Source of the DNA: Arctopsyche grandis
Lineage: Eukaryota; Arthropoda; Insecta; Trichoptera; Hydropsychidae
NCBI RefSeq assembly: GCF_051622035.1
Contig: NC_135367.1
Location: 10,266,501 to 10,330,500 of the forward strand
Direction of reading: 5' to 3'
DNA length: 64,000 bases
Below, one piece after another: positions 11,871-23,800 of the stretch. The first letter of the stretch is position 1. Every line of letters starts with the position of its first letter. A program made the translations under genes and the position numbers. Under the pieces are notes generated by a model. It saw only the letters and a list, made by a program, of their open reading frames with translations, was not told the origin of the DNA and searched no databases.

Positions 11871-11974
11871 GTTTAACATACATACGTTTTTAAACGCTCT
11901 TCTATAATTCTGTATGCCAATGAAACAAATTTTATAAACCTATTTACACTATAGACGATTATCATAAGATGCTG

Positions 11975-12385
11975 GAAGATTTGGATAGGTTTGCTACATA
12001 CTGTTGAAATAATGACCCTTTTCTTAATCCAGTAAAATGTTCTATTTTAAATTTTACCAGAAATAAATTTATTATCACCTATCATTATCAATTAAACCAT
12101 TCAATACTACGTAAATACATCATCTTCTATTAAGGATCTTGGTGTAATACTTAATAATAAACTCGATTTCTTTGAACATATTTCCTTCATTTCTAATAAA
12201 GCATATACATGTCTTGGATTCCTACTCCGCTCAACTAGACCCTTTAATGATACTTATGTATTTAAATTATTTTAATTTTCCCTTGTAATGTCTCACCTTG
12301 AATTTGCCTCAATTATCTGGTCACCTTTTTATTTATCCCATATTAATTTTATTAAATCCTTACGCTACAGTTTTCCTACCTACGC
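11975..12385 (+). pseudogene. LINE reverse transcriptase remnant
   Basis: Conceptual translation gives SIKDLGVILNNKLDF, then ISNKAYTCLGFLLRSTR and, after a stop, MSHLEFASIIWSPFY. These are the region after the RT core and the thumb region of Jockey/CR1-like non-LTR elements. Only the 3' part survives, with stops and frameshifts. Confidence 0.75.
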
Positions 12386-13068
12386 CCATACTACTGTTCC
12401 CGATATTTTAAAAATCCTATACTTTAACAATCTTCTTGAGTAATCTTAATGTCAGGTGACGGCCCCTAGAAGAAGGCCTAACAGGTAAACCCATAGATAT
12501 AGAATACATAGATAGGCCCTGACGCTCTAACCCTGTTGGAGGATGCACACACAAAAAAAAGTACAGAGGATGCATACTCTCTCAGTAGCTAGTTAGCTTC
12601 TAAGTAGGAAGGTCGATTGACATTTTTCGAAAATGCCAACATGTTCAGTGAAAATGTGTTACAATTACTCAAGAAAACATAAAAAGGCGGATGGCATCAC
12701 ATATTATAAGAAATAATTAATATATAATGTCTTCAATTATAGTAGTATTTTAACATTAATGAAATATCGGCGCGATGTATGTAGTGTTCTATGTACTGAT
12801 GGAACAGCGGTCGACAGCCTCTGCCACAGGTGTCACTAAATGCACGCGTATATCTTGTTGGCACTGAAGGAAATTCAGAAATCGACATTAAGTTCAAAAC
12901 AACAAACAATGAACTAAATATTAAAGTATCAGCTTTAAAATTGATCATTGTTACTAATGTTTAAATATAATAATAGTTAATGATGGTTTTATTATAGTAA
13001 CATATAATACATTTGTAGTTTAATATAGTGTGTATAGCTAAATATTTTTTTCTTAATATGGTTTAGTT
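12386..13068. other. Intergenic, no gene recognised
   Basis: Contains a short SINE-tail-like piece at 12,473-12,498 (AAGGCCTAACAGGTAAACCC). The minus-strand ORF 12,733-12,948 has no recognisable features. Confidence 0.4.
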
Positions 13069-13224
13069 GGTTCGGTGATTACTAGTCAAATGTGGACCGG
13101 CCACAGGACAACCGGTCGCTCTAGATCGGTCACACGTGATCACCCGTCACACTAAAACTGGCACACCCAAAAATTGGTCACACCCAAAAATTCGACCAAT
13201 TTTTAATTTTTGGGTGTGACCAAT
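13069..13224. mobile_element. Foldback MITE, copy 3, truncated, upstream of ZAD gene 3
   Basis: Begins GGTTCGGTGATTACTAGTCA and contains GACAACCGGTCGCTCTAGAT and an ATTGGTC foldback. The distal arm is lost at about 13,224. Orientation is opposite to copies 1 and 2, so it is an independent insertion. It ends 615 bp before the gene 3 start codon. Confidence 0.8.
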
Positions 13225-13344
13225 CCCGTCCTTTTTTTTTACCACTTCCCCGCTAGTTAAACCCCCCGCACCCCTCAGTTAGTGGTGACAAAATCTCCAA
13301 CGAAATGTGTATGTAATGGCATATCTAGGTTATTCTACATCTAT

Positions 13345-13668
13345 GGGTAAACCCCAATGCGCCTTCCTGGCCAATTACAAACAATGCAGCATTTTTATTA
13401 CATAAGTCGCTGAATTACGAGACACTGAAAAACTCTAAATTAACGAGACATCTATGACATACATAAATCATACTCAAATAGTGGTGACATTCGTGGGTAG
13501 GATGGGTTTTTAGCCAATTTAACAAACTTTATTACGAAAACATCGACTTGGAGTCACAAATATCCAAGTCTGACCAGCAGCATTAGAGAAAATATACTCG
13601 GAATAAATTATTCTCAATCAAGGTCAACTCACGGCCCAACCACCGATCCATGTTGCTGGCCAACATGA
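13345..13668 (-). repeat. SINE, minus strand, nearly full length
   Basis: Minus-strand reading: head CAGCAACATGGATCGGTGGT, TTGACCTTGATTGAGAAT, the core TTTGTGACTCCAAGTCGATG-like, ATGTCTCGTTAATT and the tail GGCCAGGAAGGCGCATTGGG. About 36 bp including the B box are deleted relative to the gene 2 copy, so its internal promoter should be dead. The tail's distal stem arm is lost. Confidence 0.8.
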
Positions 13669-13839
13669 AATGCCAACCACCAACACGCCCACAGACGAAC
13701 AGCATTATCATCAACATAGCATGTTGACATATTTTTGACGTTTCAGTGCCCAATTTTTCTTTCTTTGAGAAATACGTATGTAACGATTAAATTAATTACG
13801 ACCCCCCCCATAGATATACAAGTGAACGGCAATATTAGA

Positions 13840-15228
13840 ATGGAGTGCAGACTTTGCCTCTGCTCTACTCCACCAGAGTCTTCGGTCTCCATCCATGATG
13901 ATCCTCATCCACAGCGCCTAGTGCAACGCATTTGGACCTGCTGTCAGCTGCGGGTTAGTTACACTTGCTATTTTTAATAACAACAGTTGCTTTTGTTAAT
14001 TCGTTAATCCTCGTAATCATCAATGCCCTTTTCACTGACAGGTTAGGAAAGGAGATCGTCTGCCAGATGTGATATGCCTTTCGTGTGTCGACAATCTGGA
14101 ATTGCTCAATAGCTTTCGAAATGCTTGTTTCCGAAGTGATAAAACGTCGAGAGTGGGATCAAACGAGTATTTGAAAGTCGAGCCGAAGGAAGTTTTGCTA
14201 GAAGATTTAATATGGGAAGATCAGTCAGATTCTAATATACGACCCAACATTACTAGTTCACCGGACGATGAAGAGGTAAGTGAATGGAATACGAGTGCCT
14301 TATATTGGAACGATTCCAATATATTAAATTTTATAACGTTTGGTTCATTTTATAGACACATGGAGGACAAATTACTTTGGACGATAAAATTGACATTCCA
14401 GCGGAAAAATTACCATTACGAAAAGCTTTAGATAAGATGTGCTCTACACGTTCTGAATTGGACCATAAAATTAATTTCCAAGACAAATCGTTTACTCCTA
14501 AACACAATCTTGTGACTCAGAAAATATCTCATACTCAAATAAAGCTGCATGAATGTGACATTTGTTCTAAGGCATTTAATAGAAAACGAAGCCTCGGTGT
14601 ACACATGAGTGTTCATAATGGGTTAAAGCCACATAAATGTGACATTTGTTTAAAATCGTTTACTCTAAAATCTAACCTTATGCGACATATTCGATGTCAC
14701 TCAGAAGAAAAACCGTTCAAATGTGATACTTGTTTAAAATCATTCATGTTCAAATTTAACCTCAGTGCACACACGAAAATCCACTCTGGAGATAAACCGT
14801 TCAAATGTGACATTTGCTTAAAACCATTCACTGACAGATCTAAACTGAAGAATCATGTGAAAATCCACTCTGGAGATAAACCATTCAAATGTGACATTTG
14901 TTTCAAATCATTTACTCAAAAAAATATACTTAAGAAACATATGAAAATCCACTCAGGAGAAAAACCGTTCAAATGTGACATTTGTTTCAAATCATATATT
15001 TACAACTGCGTCCTTATGAACCATATGAAAATCCACTCGGGAGAAAAACTGTTCAAATGTAACATTTGCTCAAAACCATTCACTGTCAAACCTCAACTTA
15101 TGAATCATATGAAAATCCACTCTGGAGAAAAACCGTTCAAATGTGACATTTGCTTAAAATCATTTATTGAAAGATATAAACTTAAGAATCATATGAAAAT
15201 CCACTCGGGAAAAACCGTTCGAATGTGA
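13840..15228 (+). CDS. ZAD-C2H2 zinc finger protein, gene 3 (duplicate of gene 2)
   Basis: Three coding exons with phase-0 junctions: 13840-13953, 14042-14275 and 14356-15228, 406 aa. Exon 1 encodes the same protein as exon 1 of gene 2. The ZAD and acidic linker are almost identical. Exon 3 has 8 complete C2H2 fingers, five fewer than gene 2, with different helix residues in several (RKRSLGV, DRSKLKN, YNCVLMN). The frame ends in HSGKTVRM after an apparent 2-nt loss within the SGEKP linker; the ninth finger lies out of frame. Likely a nuclear DNA-binding protein with altered specificity or reduced affinity. Confidence 0.88.
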
Positions 15229-15310
15229 TATTTGTTTAAAATCATTCACTCAAAAATATTTACTTTTGAGGCATTTGAAGTCTCACAGCGGAGTCAAACC
15301 TCACAAATAA
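15229..15310 (+). pseudogene. Out-of-frame last finger of gene 3
   Basis: In the alternate frame this reads [17 protein letters not shown] and ends SHSGVKPHK then TAA, matching the last finger and stop of gene 2. It shows that gene 3 was truncated by a frameshift after the duplication. Confidence 0.85.
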
Positions 15311-15520
15311 GGTGGTTTTTTAAAATCGTCTACTGAAAGATATTTTTATTTGAAGTACATGTCGTTTCAACAAGGTTGACAATGGTTTAATGGTCTTACT
15401 CAAGTCCTTTATGAATTTGCGGTATTAACTAGCTTATCCCATAAAAGTTTAAATTTTTTTTTTAATTTTCCGTTCTTGACACTAAACATTGCATCTTATT
15501 TAGGGTTAGGCATTACGCCT

Positions 15521-15739
15521 TTATCGTTTGTTATGTTCCCTAAATAAACTACTTCTATTTGTGACTATTTGCAATATTGGAAATAGATATGTATCTCCTA
15601 TTGTGATGCTAATTATCTGTTGATAATCTATTTCTATCTTTATATTTTCTTGTCCTGATGCGTCTTTCTTTTTGGGTATGACCCATAAAGGTGAAGACCA
15701 GGTTGAAGTTGGAGGTCTGATTATATTTACGGTGGCCAC
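15521..15739 (-). pseudogene. Ty3/gypsy reverse transcriptase fragment
   Basis: A 72-aa minus-strand ORF containing IIRPPTSTWSSPLWVIPKKK and IEIDYQQ, then IGDTYLFPILQI. This is the N-terminal RT region of gypsy-type pol (17.6/297-like: SPWSSPxxxVxKK...DYRxLN...YPxPxI). No other domain remains, so this is a short fossil. Confidence 0.8.
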
Positions 15740-15927
15740 TAAGGAAAATTTGAAGATTTTTAAAATGTTTTTGAAAGGAACTTTTTTATCTGTGAAATAT
15801 TCAAAAATTTCAACCTACCCAAGTTTGCAGGGATTGTCATTTTGTTGCCATTCTTTGAATTTTCATTTGTGTCGTAACTTTTAATACACGTAACTTCGTC
15901 GAATAATTAGCCGTCAAGTATATTTAA

Positions 15928-16591
15928 CCCTTTGAATGCTGACCAACGCCGATCGGCGTTTTGCAACTAAGTCCATGGGCCTGAAAATCGCCGATAGGCG
16001 TTGCATTTTGAGCATGTACAAAGCAAACAAGAATACCACCGGGAAAATATCAAATTTGTAAAAAAAATCGATTACTTCTTGCCTGGAAAGACAAGTGGGC
16101 AGTATTTTTTTTTCTAATGATGGCAAAATTGTCAAAAGAATAATTCGAGGCGGAGTAGAAGAAATCATTAGAAAACCAGACATGTTGTTGGATTATTCCA
16201 AATTTATGATAGTTGTGGATACTGCCGCCTACCCATTTTGAGAAAAACTGTTGTTTTTTTTTTTTTGAAGATTGGAAGTGTCTGTAGTTAATTCGTATAT
16301 ATTGTATAAAGAAAACCAATGTTGCGTATCAAACCAATTCTTCAATTGGTTGGAAATAAAAGAGGAGTGTTGGATTATGCAAAAGGAAGACACTCTAGAT
16401 CAAGAACAAAGGTTGGATGGAAAATCACACGTTCTTATAGGCCACGAAGAAAAAAAATACATGGTTATGAGTGTGCTCTAACAGAACACCAAATAAGGAC
16501 GTTATATTTTTGTAAAACTTGTGAACTAAAACCGGCTATGTGCGTAGGAAAACGTTTTGAGGAATATCACACCTTAAAAATACATAAATGA
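15928..16591 (+). pseudogene. piggyBac element remnant with transposase C-terminus
   Basis: A TTAA (15924-15927) precedes a CCCTTTGAATGCTGA terminus, a piggyBac-like left end. From about 16,119 three plus-strand frames can be stitched: a stretch ending KPDMLLDYSKFMIVVDTAAY (the conserved DYNKYMGGVD-like region), SVVNSYILYKENQ, and IKPILQLVGN...RKKIHGYECA...YFCKTCELKPAMC...EEYHTLKIHK, the C-terminal cysteine-rich domain. Frameshifts and a deletion of the catalytic N-terminal half make it non-functional. The right TIR was not found. Confidence 0.75.
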
Positions 16592-18600
16592 CAATAAACA
16601 TGTATTAAAAATAAATACATGTTAGTGACATTAAACATTGATTAAATTGTGCTAATATTAATTTAAAAAAAAAATTGTGATCAAAAACACCTTGTACCTG
16701 TTAAAACTAATATTTTCGTCTTTGCACGCCTTCCGGGATGATCCAGCTTTTTTTTATGTTTTCTACAAGTAAGTAAAGAATAGATAATATTATATTATCT
16801 AACAGATAATATTATTGATTTTGGCTTTGCAAGATTTTTTTTGTATTTTTTCAATTTGAATCGCCCCCCCCCCCCCCCTTGGCAATTTTTTGGTTCAGCT
16901 AGTGATTTTATTTGAGAGGTAACCCTATCAAACATGTGAGAAATCATTTTAAAGAAACATTGCCGAAATGTGAATCTAAATTGCATATTTTGCAACATAT
17001 GGAAATATGCACTATGAAGATATTTATATAAATAAAATATAAAAATTGAAGTCAAAATAAAATTACAGTATATATTTTTTAATTTTATTATTATTTGTGT
17101 AATGAAAGGAAATAATAAAAAGTTGCAAAAAAGGGGCCGTTTTTTTTTTAATCTTAAGGTCTAAAACAACGATATGAATTAAAAAATATTTCGGAAAGCG
17201 ATAGCTAGGTACAAAAAAGGTATAACGAAAGCATCGAATTGATATTGAAGTTCCATGAAAGATTTAAAAGCAAAACTATAGTATTTTTTTTAATTCTATT
17301 AGGATTATTATAACTTGAAAGTTTCAAACGAATAGTCGAAAACAAAAATGAAAATTCTATATTCGAATATTATATTAATATGTTTAATTTGTAATGAAGA
17401 GTTTCAATGATTGAAAATCAATATTAAAAAAATAAAAAACAGGCGAGGGGAGAAAAATAGATGTGTATAATACATAAGAAAAACCAAATTCTTTAAATAA
17501 AAATTTGAAAAATCACAATATAAATGATATTTTATACGATTAAAAAATTTTACCCTTCAGCTTAATTTGTTTATATTATTCTAGTGTTTTTAGCCGACTT
17601 CGCTAGTTATTTGTAATATTAACCGCCTAAAAATGGCTAATCTAATAGTATTCATTTATTTTTTTATTAAATTTATTTGAATCTGCAATCCGAATCTGGA
17701 ACTGAAGCAGGGATCTGGATCCAGAACTGAAAAAGAAATCCTGATCCAGAACTGAAAAAGGAATCGGGATCGAAATTGAAATCGGATATCGATATCGTCA
17801 TAAGAGAAAATTAAATTTTTTCGATAACGTTACGGATTCTATGACCCAAAACTCACAAAGTCTCTTTCGAAATTATATATTCGATGTACTTGTTAACTTA
17901 TAGGAACTTGTCTCTTTTCATTATTGAAGACATTTGTTTACGACGTATGAATATTTATTTCGAACATATCAAAACTATAAGAAAATAATAAACTGAAAAT
18001 TACGTTTAGAAAGTGTATACATTGCGTGTTAAGGTCAGTAATTGAAAACTAAATAATTAATATAACTAAATATTAAAAGAGCTACTTCAAAAATTCTTTA
18101 TAGCGGAATGTATGAACTAAAACAGTACATCAACTTCAATTGACGGTAAAATAATATATTGCTATCAATCAGCAACGAATAAGGGGCATCGTCGAGGATA
18201 TTTATACGGTAATTGGACTATTCGTCACATTGCGGTGGTCACAAAGACAATTTTTGCCATGAAAACCGCGAATACACAATATTTGACACTCAAGTTCTTG
18301 TATGATAGTTATCGTTAGTATGATGGACTTTTCGGCTGCAAGATGTTCCGTTATAGAGATTTTACTGACTTTGTGAACCGTAATCACCGAACCTTTATAC
18401 AACATATTCTCAATAATTTTAGTGTTCTTATTTTTTAAATTCCAAGTAGTCAATGACTACACACTGATAAAAACTTGAGTGTTTCTTCTAGATTGAATTC
18501 GATTAATTCTTCGCTATAAAATAGCTACGCAGTTTTATTGATTTCATAGCCGTACTCGAACATTATTATGACCAAAGGCCAAAAGTTTCGGCCAAACATA
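16592..18600. other. AT-rich intergenic sequence
   Basis: No gene recognised. Notable are a C15 run at 16,865-16,879, a Helitron-like 5' end on the minus strand at about 17,860-17,900 (AATATATAATTTCGAAAGAG as read on minus; compare 35,025 and 49,855), and an isolated GTAATCACCGAACC at 18,379 resembling the MITE terminus. Confidence 0.4.
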
Positions 18601-18677
18601 ACCAACAAATTAGTGTCAGCGGCACGTGAAGCCGAGAAGGACGTTTTGCACGCGAGGTTGATATCAATTTTCTAAAA

Positions 18678-19076
18678 ATGGGAAAGAAAAGGAGCGGTAA
18701 AAAAGGGGGGGTAGCCAAGAAGAACTTCAAGGTTGTGGGCTCCAAAGACCTAAAAGTCAAGAATAAAACAAAACCAGTAAAGACTGGTCTCAAAAAGGTA
18801 TTTATATAAGCACTAAGCGTATATGTATACGTTCTTATGCAGTAGAATATTTGAATACTAAAACATCTTTTCCAGGTGAGCAAAGAAGTGACAAAGCAAA
18901 AGCTGCAAGAGATCGACGAGCAGTTGGTGACTCTCCAAGACAACATCGTCAAGAAGCCAGAGCAGAAGAAGAGACGCAATCGGAAAGGAAAACACCAGAG
19001 AGCTAGAATGACACAAGAGAAATTGGCGGGTGCGACCAAAGATGCTGTCGAAAAAGTCGAGAAGATGGAAGTCTAA
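18678..19076 (+). CDS. RBIS: RBIS-like ribosome biogenesis factor
   Basis: Two exons, 18678-18797 and 18876-19076, with AAG|GTATTT donor and TTTTCCAG|GTG acceptor, phase 0, 106 aa. The N-terminal part (KNFKVVGSKDLKVKNKTKPV then KTGLKK) matches the conserved core of RBIS (C8orf59 in human), a small nucleolar protein promoting 60S ribosomal subunit assembly. The second exon begins VSKEVTKQKL, a probable helix, and ends in a basic stretch (KKPEQKKRRNRKGKH), then MTQEKLAGATKDAVEKVEKM. About 100 aa is the expected family length. The start has AAAAATGG context. The identification is by motif memory, not by search; the large antisense ORF is a shadow. Confidence 0.75.
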
Positions 19077-20120
19077 TACGTCTCTCAAATTTACTACATC
19101 CAATGTATATTTTATATTGTTAAAAACTAGACTCCCTCGAGTCGTATTTGCATCTCATACACACACTGAACTTAAGTACAAATAAGATTTTTATATTTTT
19201 GTAAACATCGTACTCTGTCGATGTCTCAAATCGGTGAGTCGGTCGAGTGTTACATTCGATTTTGGATATTAATTTTGTTCACAGTGGGCAAGATGCAATA
19301 TTGCTGTAATAATGTGAAATATTATACATTTGCGATTTAACTCTCTTTTGTATTATAATTTATTAATGAGATGTTTTGATGTCAATTGAATTTTAGACGT
19401 GTTGTATGTACATGCAAGCATGTATGTGTATACATGCGGGTGAATGTCTAATGCCATTTCAATATGAACGGTAGACATCATGTCGATGTCTCGACTAGTA
19501 TTTATTATCGTTTTCGTACATTGTAAGATTGATGCATATTAAACGTTATAACTTCCATACGCTTTTTATTATTTTCATGTGTTCATACTATTTCTTGATA
19601 GACTATTATTGTCCTTGATTAATTAAATGTTTATTTTACAACAGAAACGCTTGTACTGGAACCTAATGTTATGAATACTATAATCTAAATAGATGATTTA
19701 TTTAAAAATTTCATCTATACATAGTCAAAGCAAATTACATACGCCGAGTAATTTTTGTAGGTAATATCATAGAAATTAATCAATTGAAGGTTATTGAATT
19801 ATCTCTTCAATAAAATACCTCTGCAAAATGAGATTTTATAGTACATTTGTAACGGACAAATTTATTCTAGAACATTTTCCACGATTTTCTATTGGGTGAC
19901 ATCTATTGATCAAAAGTGGAAGCATAATATTTAGAGGTTAAAAGTTTTGTCAATAGATGTCACTAACTACATGTTGAACTAGTAATATTAATAAGTAAAT
20001 TATACATTTTCTTTTATACATACATTACGTTTTAATTAATTTACTTTATTTAATTAATTTATTACAAGCCTCATATTAGGTTGCTTTTTTAATTATTTAA
20101 TTACTTTAATACATTATGCG
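19077..20120. other. 3' flank of the RBIS-like gene and AT-rich intergenic
   Basis: No further gene. Likely contains the RBIS-like 3' UTR; no clear AATAAA close to the stop was picked out with confidence. Confidence 0.4.
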
Positions 20121-20648
20121 CAAACCATTGATTTTGCCTTAAGGTGTAATGTTTATTTCTGCAAAAAAAGTTATCACATGCAACTAGGAAATGAAAATTG
20201 GATACCAAAAATCACAAAAACGTTTAAGTTCTTAGATATCTATGTATTTACTGATTTTTCTTATTTAAAAAAAAATTCGTAATTTTCAAAAGTTGATTAA
20301 AAGTCATTTTACATAATACATAGATGAAATGTTGATTCAAATTTGTGTATTTGGAATTCGTGAAAAATATAATATACACACTTCAATACATGTATGTAGT
20401 ACATATGTATACAATATGTAGCTATATTTGAAAGTGGCATAAGTTCACTTTTCTTCATTTCCAGAAATATTTCGACATTATTTAAAAATTATTATTGATT
20501 TTTAAATGCTTTTTATTATTACTAAATTATGTTCACAGTGCATCTTATATATATTTTAATAGCTACTGATCTACTGATCATTTTCTATTTTACAATTTTA
20601 TTTTATTTTTGTTACTAATTATAGTATTCTAATGTTAATGTACAGCAT
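20120..20648 (+). repeat. Dispersed repeat A, left part (split by LTR element)
   Basis: Starts near GATTTTGCCTTAAGGTGTAA and continues through TTTTAATAGCTACTGATC to TACAGCAT. The right part resumes at 24,984. The 38,226-38,745 copy is collinear with both parts, showing one ancestral repeat. Confidence 0.8.
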
Positions 20649-20771
20649 TGTGGGTCTCGGGGGAACAGGGTAGTTCCTCCCCCACGAGTTAGGGCCGAAT
20701 GGTCGAATGACAGCTCCACTGCCGTAACCATGGCGACCGGTGTTGCCACCCTCTTCTATGGGGTCGCCACA
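20649..20771 (-). repeat. 3' LTR of the retrotransposon
   Basis: 123 bp, identical to 24861-24983. In element orientation it begins TGTGGCGACCCC and ends GAGACCCACA. GC-rich, without an evident TATA box. Confidence 0.93.
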
Positions 20772-20787
20772 TCACTCCCTCCCCAGC
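20772..20787 (-). other. Polypurine tract
   Basis: Minus strand reads GCTGGGGAGGGAGTGA directly against the 3' LTR, the expected plus-strand DNA primer. It lies within the 40 nt between the pol stop and the LTR. Confidence 0.75.
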
Positions 20788-20811
20788 GACATTGCGTAGC
20801 CGTCGCGACAA

Positions 20812-23800
20812 CTACGGGATGTAGCTGTCCAGATGGGCTGGCCACCGGACTCTCCTGCCAGTCCGTGTGGTTGCTTGTCGGCCAGTTTCTTGCTGTGGTT
20901 CTGCATTTTCTTGGGGGGCTCTCTCTGCTCTCTCTGGGGGCTCTCCGCTGCTTTCCATGTATGCCGGCTTTATGCGGTCTACCGATACGGTGACATTGGA
21001 ATCCTTAATTCTCAGTGTGAAGAACTTCGGTCCCCTCTTCAACACCCTGTATGGACCATCGTATGGAGGCTGTAACGGACCCTTGGCAGCATCGTGTCTC
21101 AGGAACACCTGATCACTGGTGTGCAGGTCTTTGAAGATAAAGGTTGATCTTGTTCCATGGCGCCGCGGTGGACTGGGTCTCAACCTCGCCATTTGGGACC
21201 GCAATCTCTCTGCTAGTTCCGCTGTGTTGGGTCCTCCGTTTCGTTGTGGAGCCAGAAACTCTCCCGGTAGCCGTAGCGGTTGACCATATACCAGTTCTGC
21301 TGACGTGGCATTAAGGTCTTCCTTCCATGCCGATCGGATTCCCAGTAACACTGTCGGTAGGGCTTCCGTCCACCCTTCGTCTTGGTGGCACATGATCGCG
21401 GCTTTAAGCTGCCTGTGGAACCTCTCTACCATCCCATTTGCTGCAGGGTGGTATGCGGTTGTCCTTATGTGTGTCGATCCCGTCAACCTATTCAGTTCCT
21501 TGAATAGAGTGCTCTCGAATTGTCGTCCTTGATCGGTAGTTATTCGTAGGGGGCATCCGAATCTTGCAATCCAACCACTGACGAATTTCTTTGCAACCGT
21601 TTCTGCCGTGATATCTTCCATAGGGATAGCTTCTGGCCAGCGAGTAAACCTATCAACGCATGTCAATAAGTACTTGTAACCGGCGGACTGTGGTAAGGGA
21701 CCAACTATGTCTATGTGAATGTGGTCAAATCGATTTTCCGGTGGCTGGAACTCTCCCACAGGTGCAATGACGTGCCTCGTTATTTTTGATTTCTGGCAAA
21801 ATATGCACTCTTGGGCCCATCTTCTGCATTCCTTCTTCATACCCGTCCAGAAATATCGTTGGGTCACTAATTTAGCTGATGCTTTTACCCCTGGGTGCGC
21901 CAATTGATGGATTAGTTCGAACGCCTGTTTCCTAAATTTCGCTGGCAAGTACGGCCGTTGCGTTTCTGAAGATACATCACAATAGATGGTCGTCTCTTCG
22001 CCTGGAATAGGTATCTTGGCAAACTGCTTGTCGGGATCTCGTAGCAGTTGTGACAGTTCTGTGTCATCCTCCTGCGCTCGTGCTATTGCTTGAAAGTCCA
22101 TCCCGGAAATTGCTTCTATTCTTGACAGTGCATCCGCTACCACGTTTTCTTCTCCCGATACATGTCGAACATCTGTTGTGAACTGGCCTACAAAGTCTAT
22201 GTGCCTAAACTGTCTTGGCGAACATTTCTCTGGCTTCTGTTGGAACATGTATATAATAGGCTTGTGGTCAGTGAAAATAGTAAAAAATTTTCCTTCTACC
22301 ATATGGCGGAAATGCCGGACTGCACTATATATTGCCAACAACTCCCGGTCGTAAGTGCTGTATCTCCTTTCTGTTCCTGACAATTTCCTTGTGAAGAATG
22401 CCAACGGCTCCCACCCTTCGGGCGTCTTCTGCTGTAGGACTGCTCCGAGTGCTACATCTGATGCGTCCGTCACCAATGCCAAGTCTGCCCCTGGTTTTGG
22501 GTGGCTGAGGAGGGCTGCGTCTGATAAGCTATCCTTGCACTTTCCGAATGCTTCTTCCAACGCGTTGGTCCATGCAATCTTTGCCTTGTCTTTCTTTTTA
22601 GATCCTTTTAGCAACTCGTTGAGGGGCGCCTGCAATTTTGCAGCACCCGGAACAAAACGCCGATAGAAGTTTATCATCCCCAAAAACTGCCTTAATTGTT
22701 CGATTGTAGCTGGTCGGGGAAATCTTTTCACCGCAGCTACTTTGTCTGCTTGGGGTTTGGTTCCATTTTCTGACACCTCGTATCCTAGAAATCTTACAGT
22801 TTTTGCTCCGAAAACGCACTTTGCTGTGTTGACTAAAACGCCATATTCTTGAAACCGTGAAAAAAGTTTTCGTAAGTGGTTAATATGTTCTTCTTCGTTT
22901 TCTGACGCTACCAGCACGTCGTCAATATATACGTAGCAGAAATCCAATCCCCTTAGGACTTCGTCCATAAACCGCTGGAAGGTCTGTGCCGCGTTTCTGA
23001 GTCCGAAGGACATAAACGGGAATTCAAATAACCCAAACGGGGTGGAAATAGCTGTTTTTTTTATGTCTTCATTGTGTACAGGGATTTGGTGGTATGCGCG
23101 CACGAGATCAATTGTAGAAAATAACTTCTTGCCATATAAGGTACTGGCGAAATCTTCTATATGCGGTACTGGATACCTATCTGGTATAGTGCGGGCATTC
23201 AACGCTCTGTAGTCCCCGCATGGTCTCCATTCTCCGTCGTGCTTAGGTACTAGGTGTAATGCTGATGACCAACTACTGTCTGATGGTCGAGCGATTCCTT
23301 CGTTCAACATGGTCTTGAAAGTCTCTTTTGCGATCTGCAACTTCTCCGGTGCGAGGCGGCGCGGCTTGCAACTTGCTGGTGGTCCTTCAGTGGTTCTGAT
23401 ATAATGCACAGTATGATGTTTCATTGTTCTGTTTTTATTTCCTGTCGGCCGCGTTATCTCTGGAAACTCTGTTAGTAGATGGTGAAATGTTGATGTGCCA
23501 CAAATTGCTTTCACCTGCTCTACTTTTGCTGTTCCTATTGCTCGGCCCCTCACAGAAACAGTTGTGAGATTATCCATCAGTTTCGCATTTTTCAAATCAA
23601 TCAAAAGACAAAAATGTTTGATGAAATCAGCGCCAATAATAGGCCTTGATACGTCGGCTATTACAAATCTCCATTTGTATACCCGACGTAGTCCCAAGTC
23701 GACGTCTACCTCCTTCCAACCGTACGTTTTTATCGTAGATCCGTTCGCGGCGAATAGAAGGTATGATGTCGCTATTTTGCGACCCGGCAATATTGACTTC

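Noticed and set aside
12473-12498. Separate SINE insertion
   Set aside because: Only about 25 bp match the tail loop; too short to call as a distinct insertion.
18566-19039. 157-aa minus-strand ORF
   Set aside because: It is antisense to the RBIS-like exons, and the plus-strand splice-joined protein has a recognisable motif.
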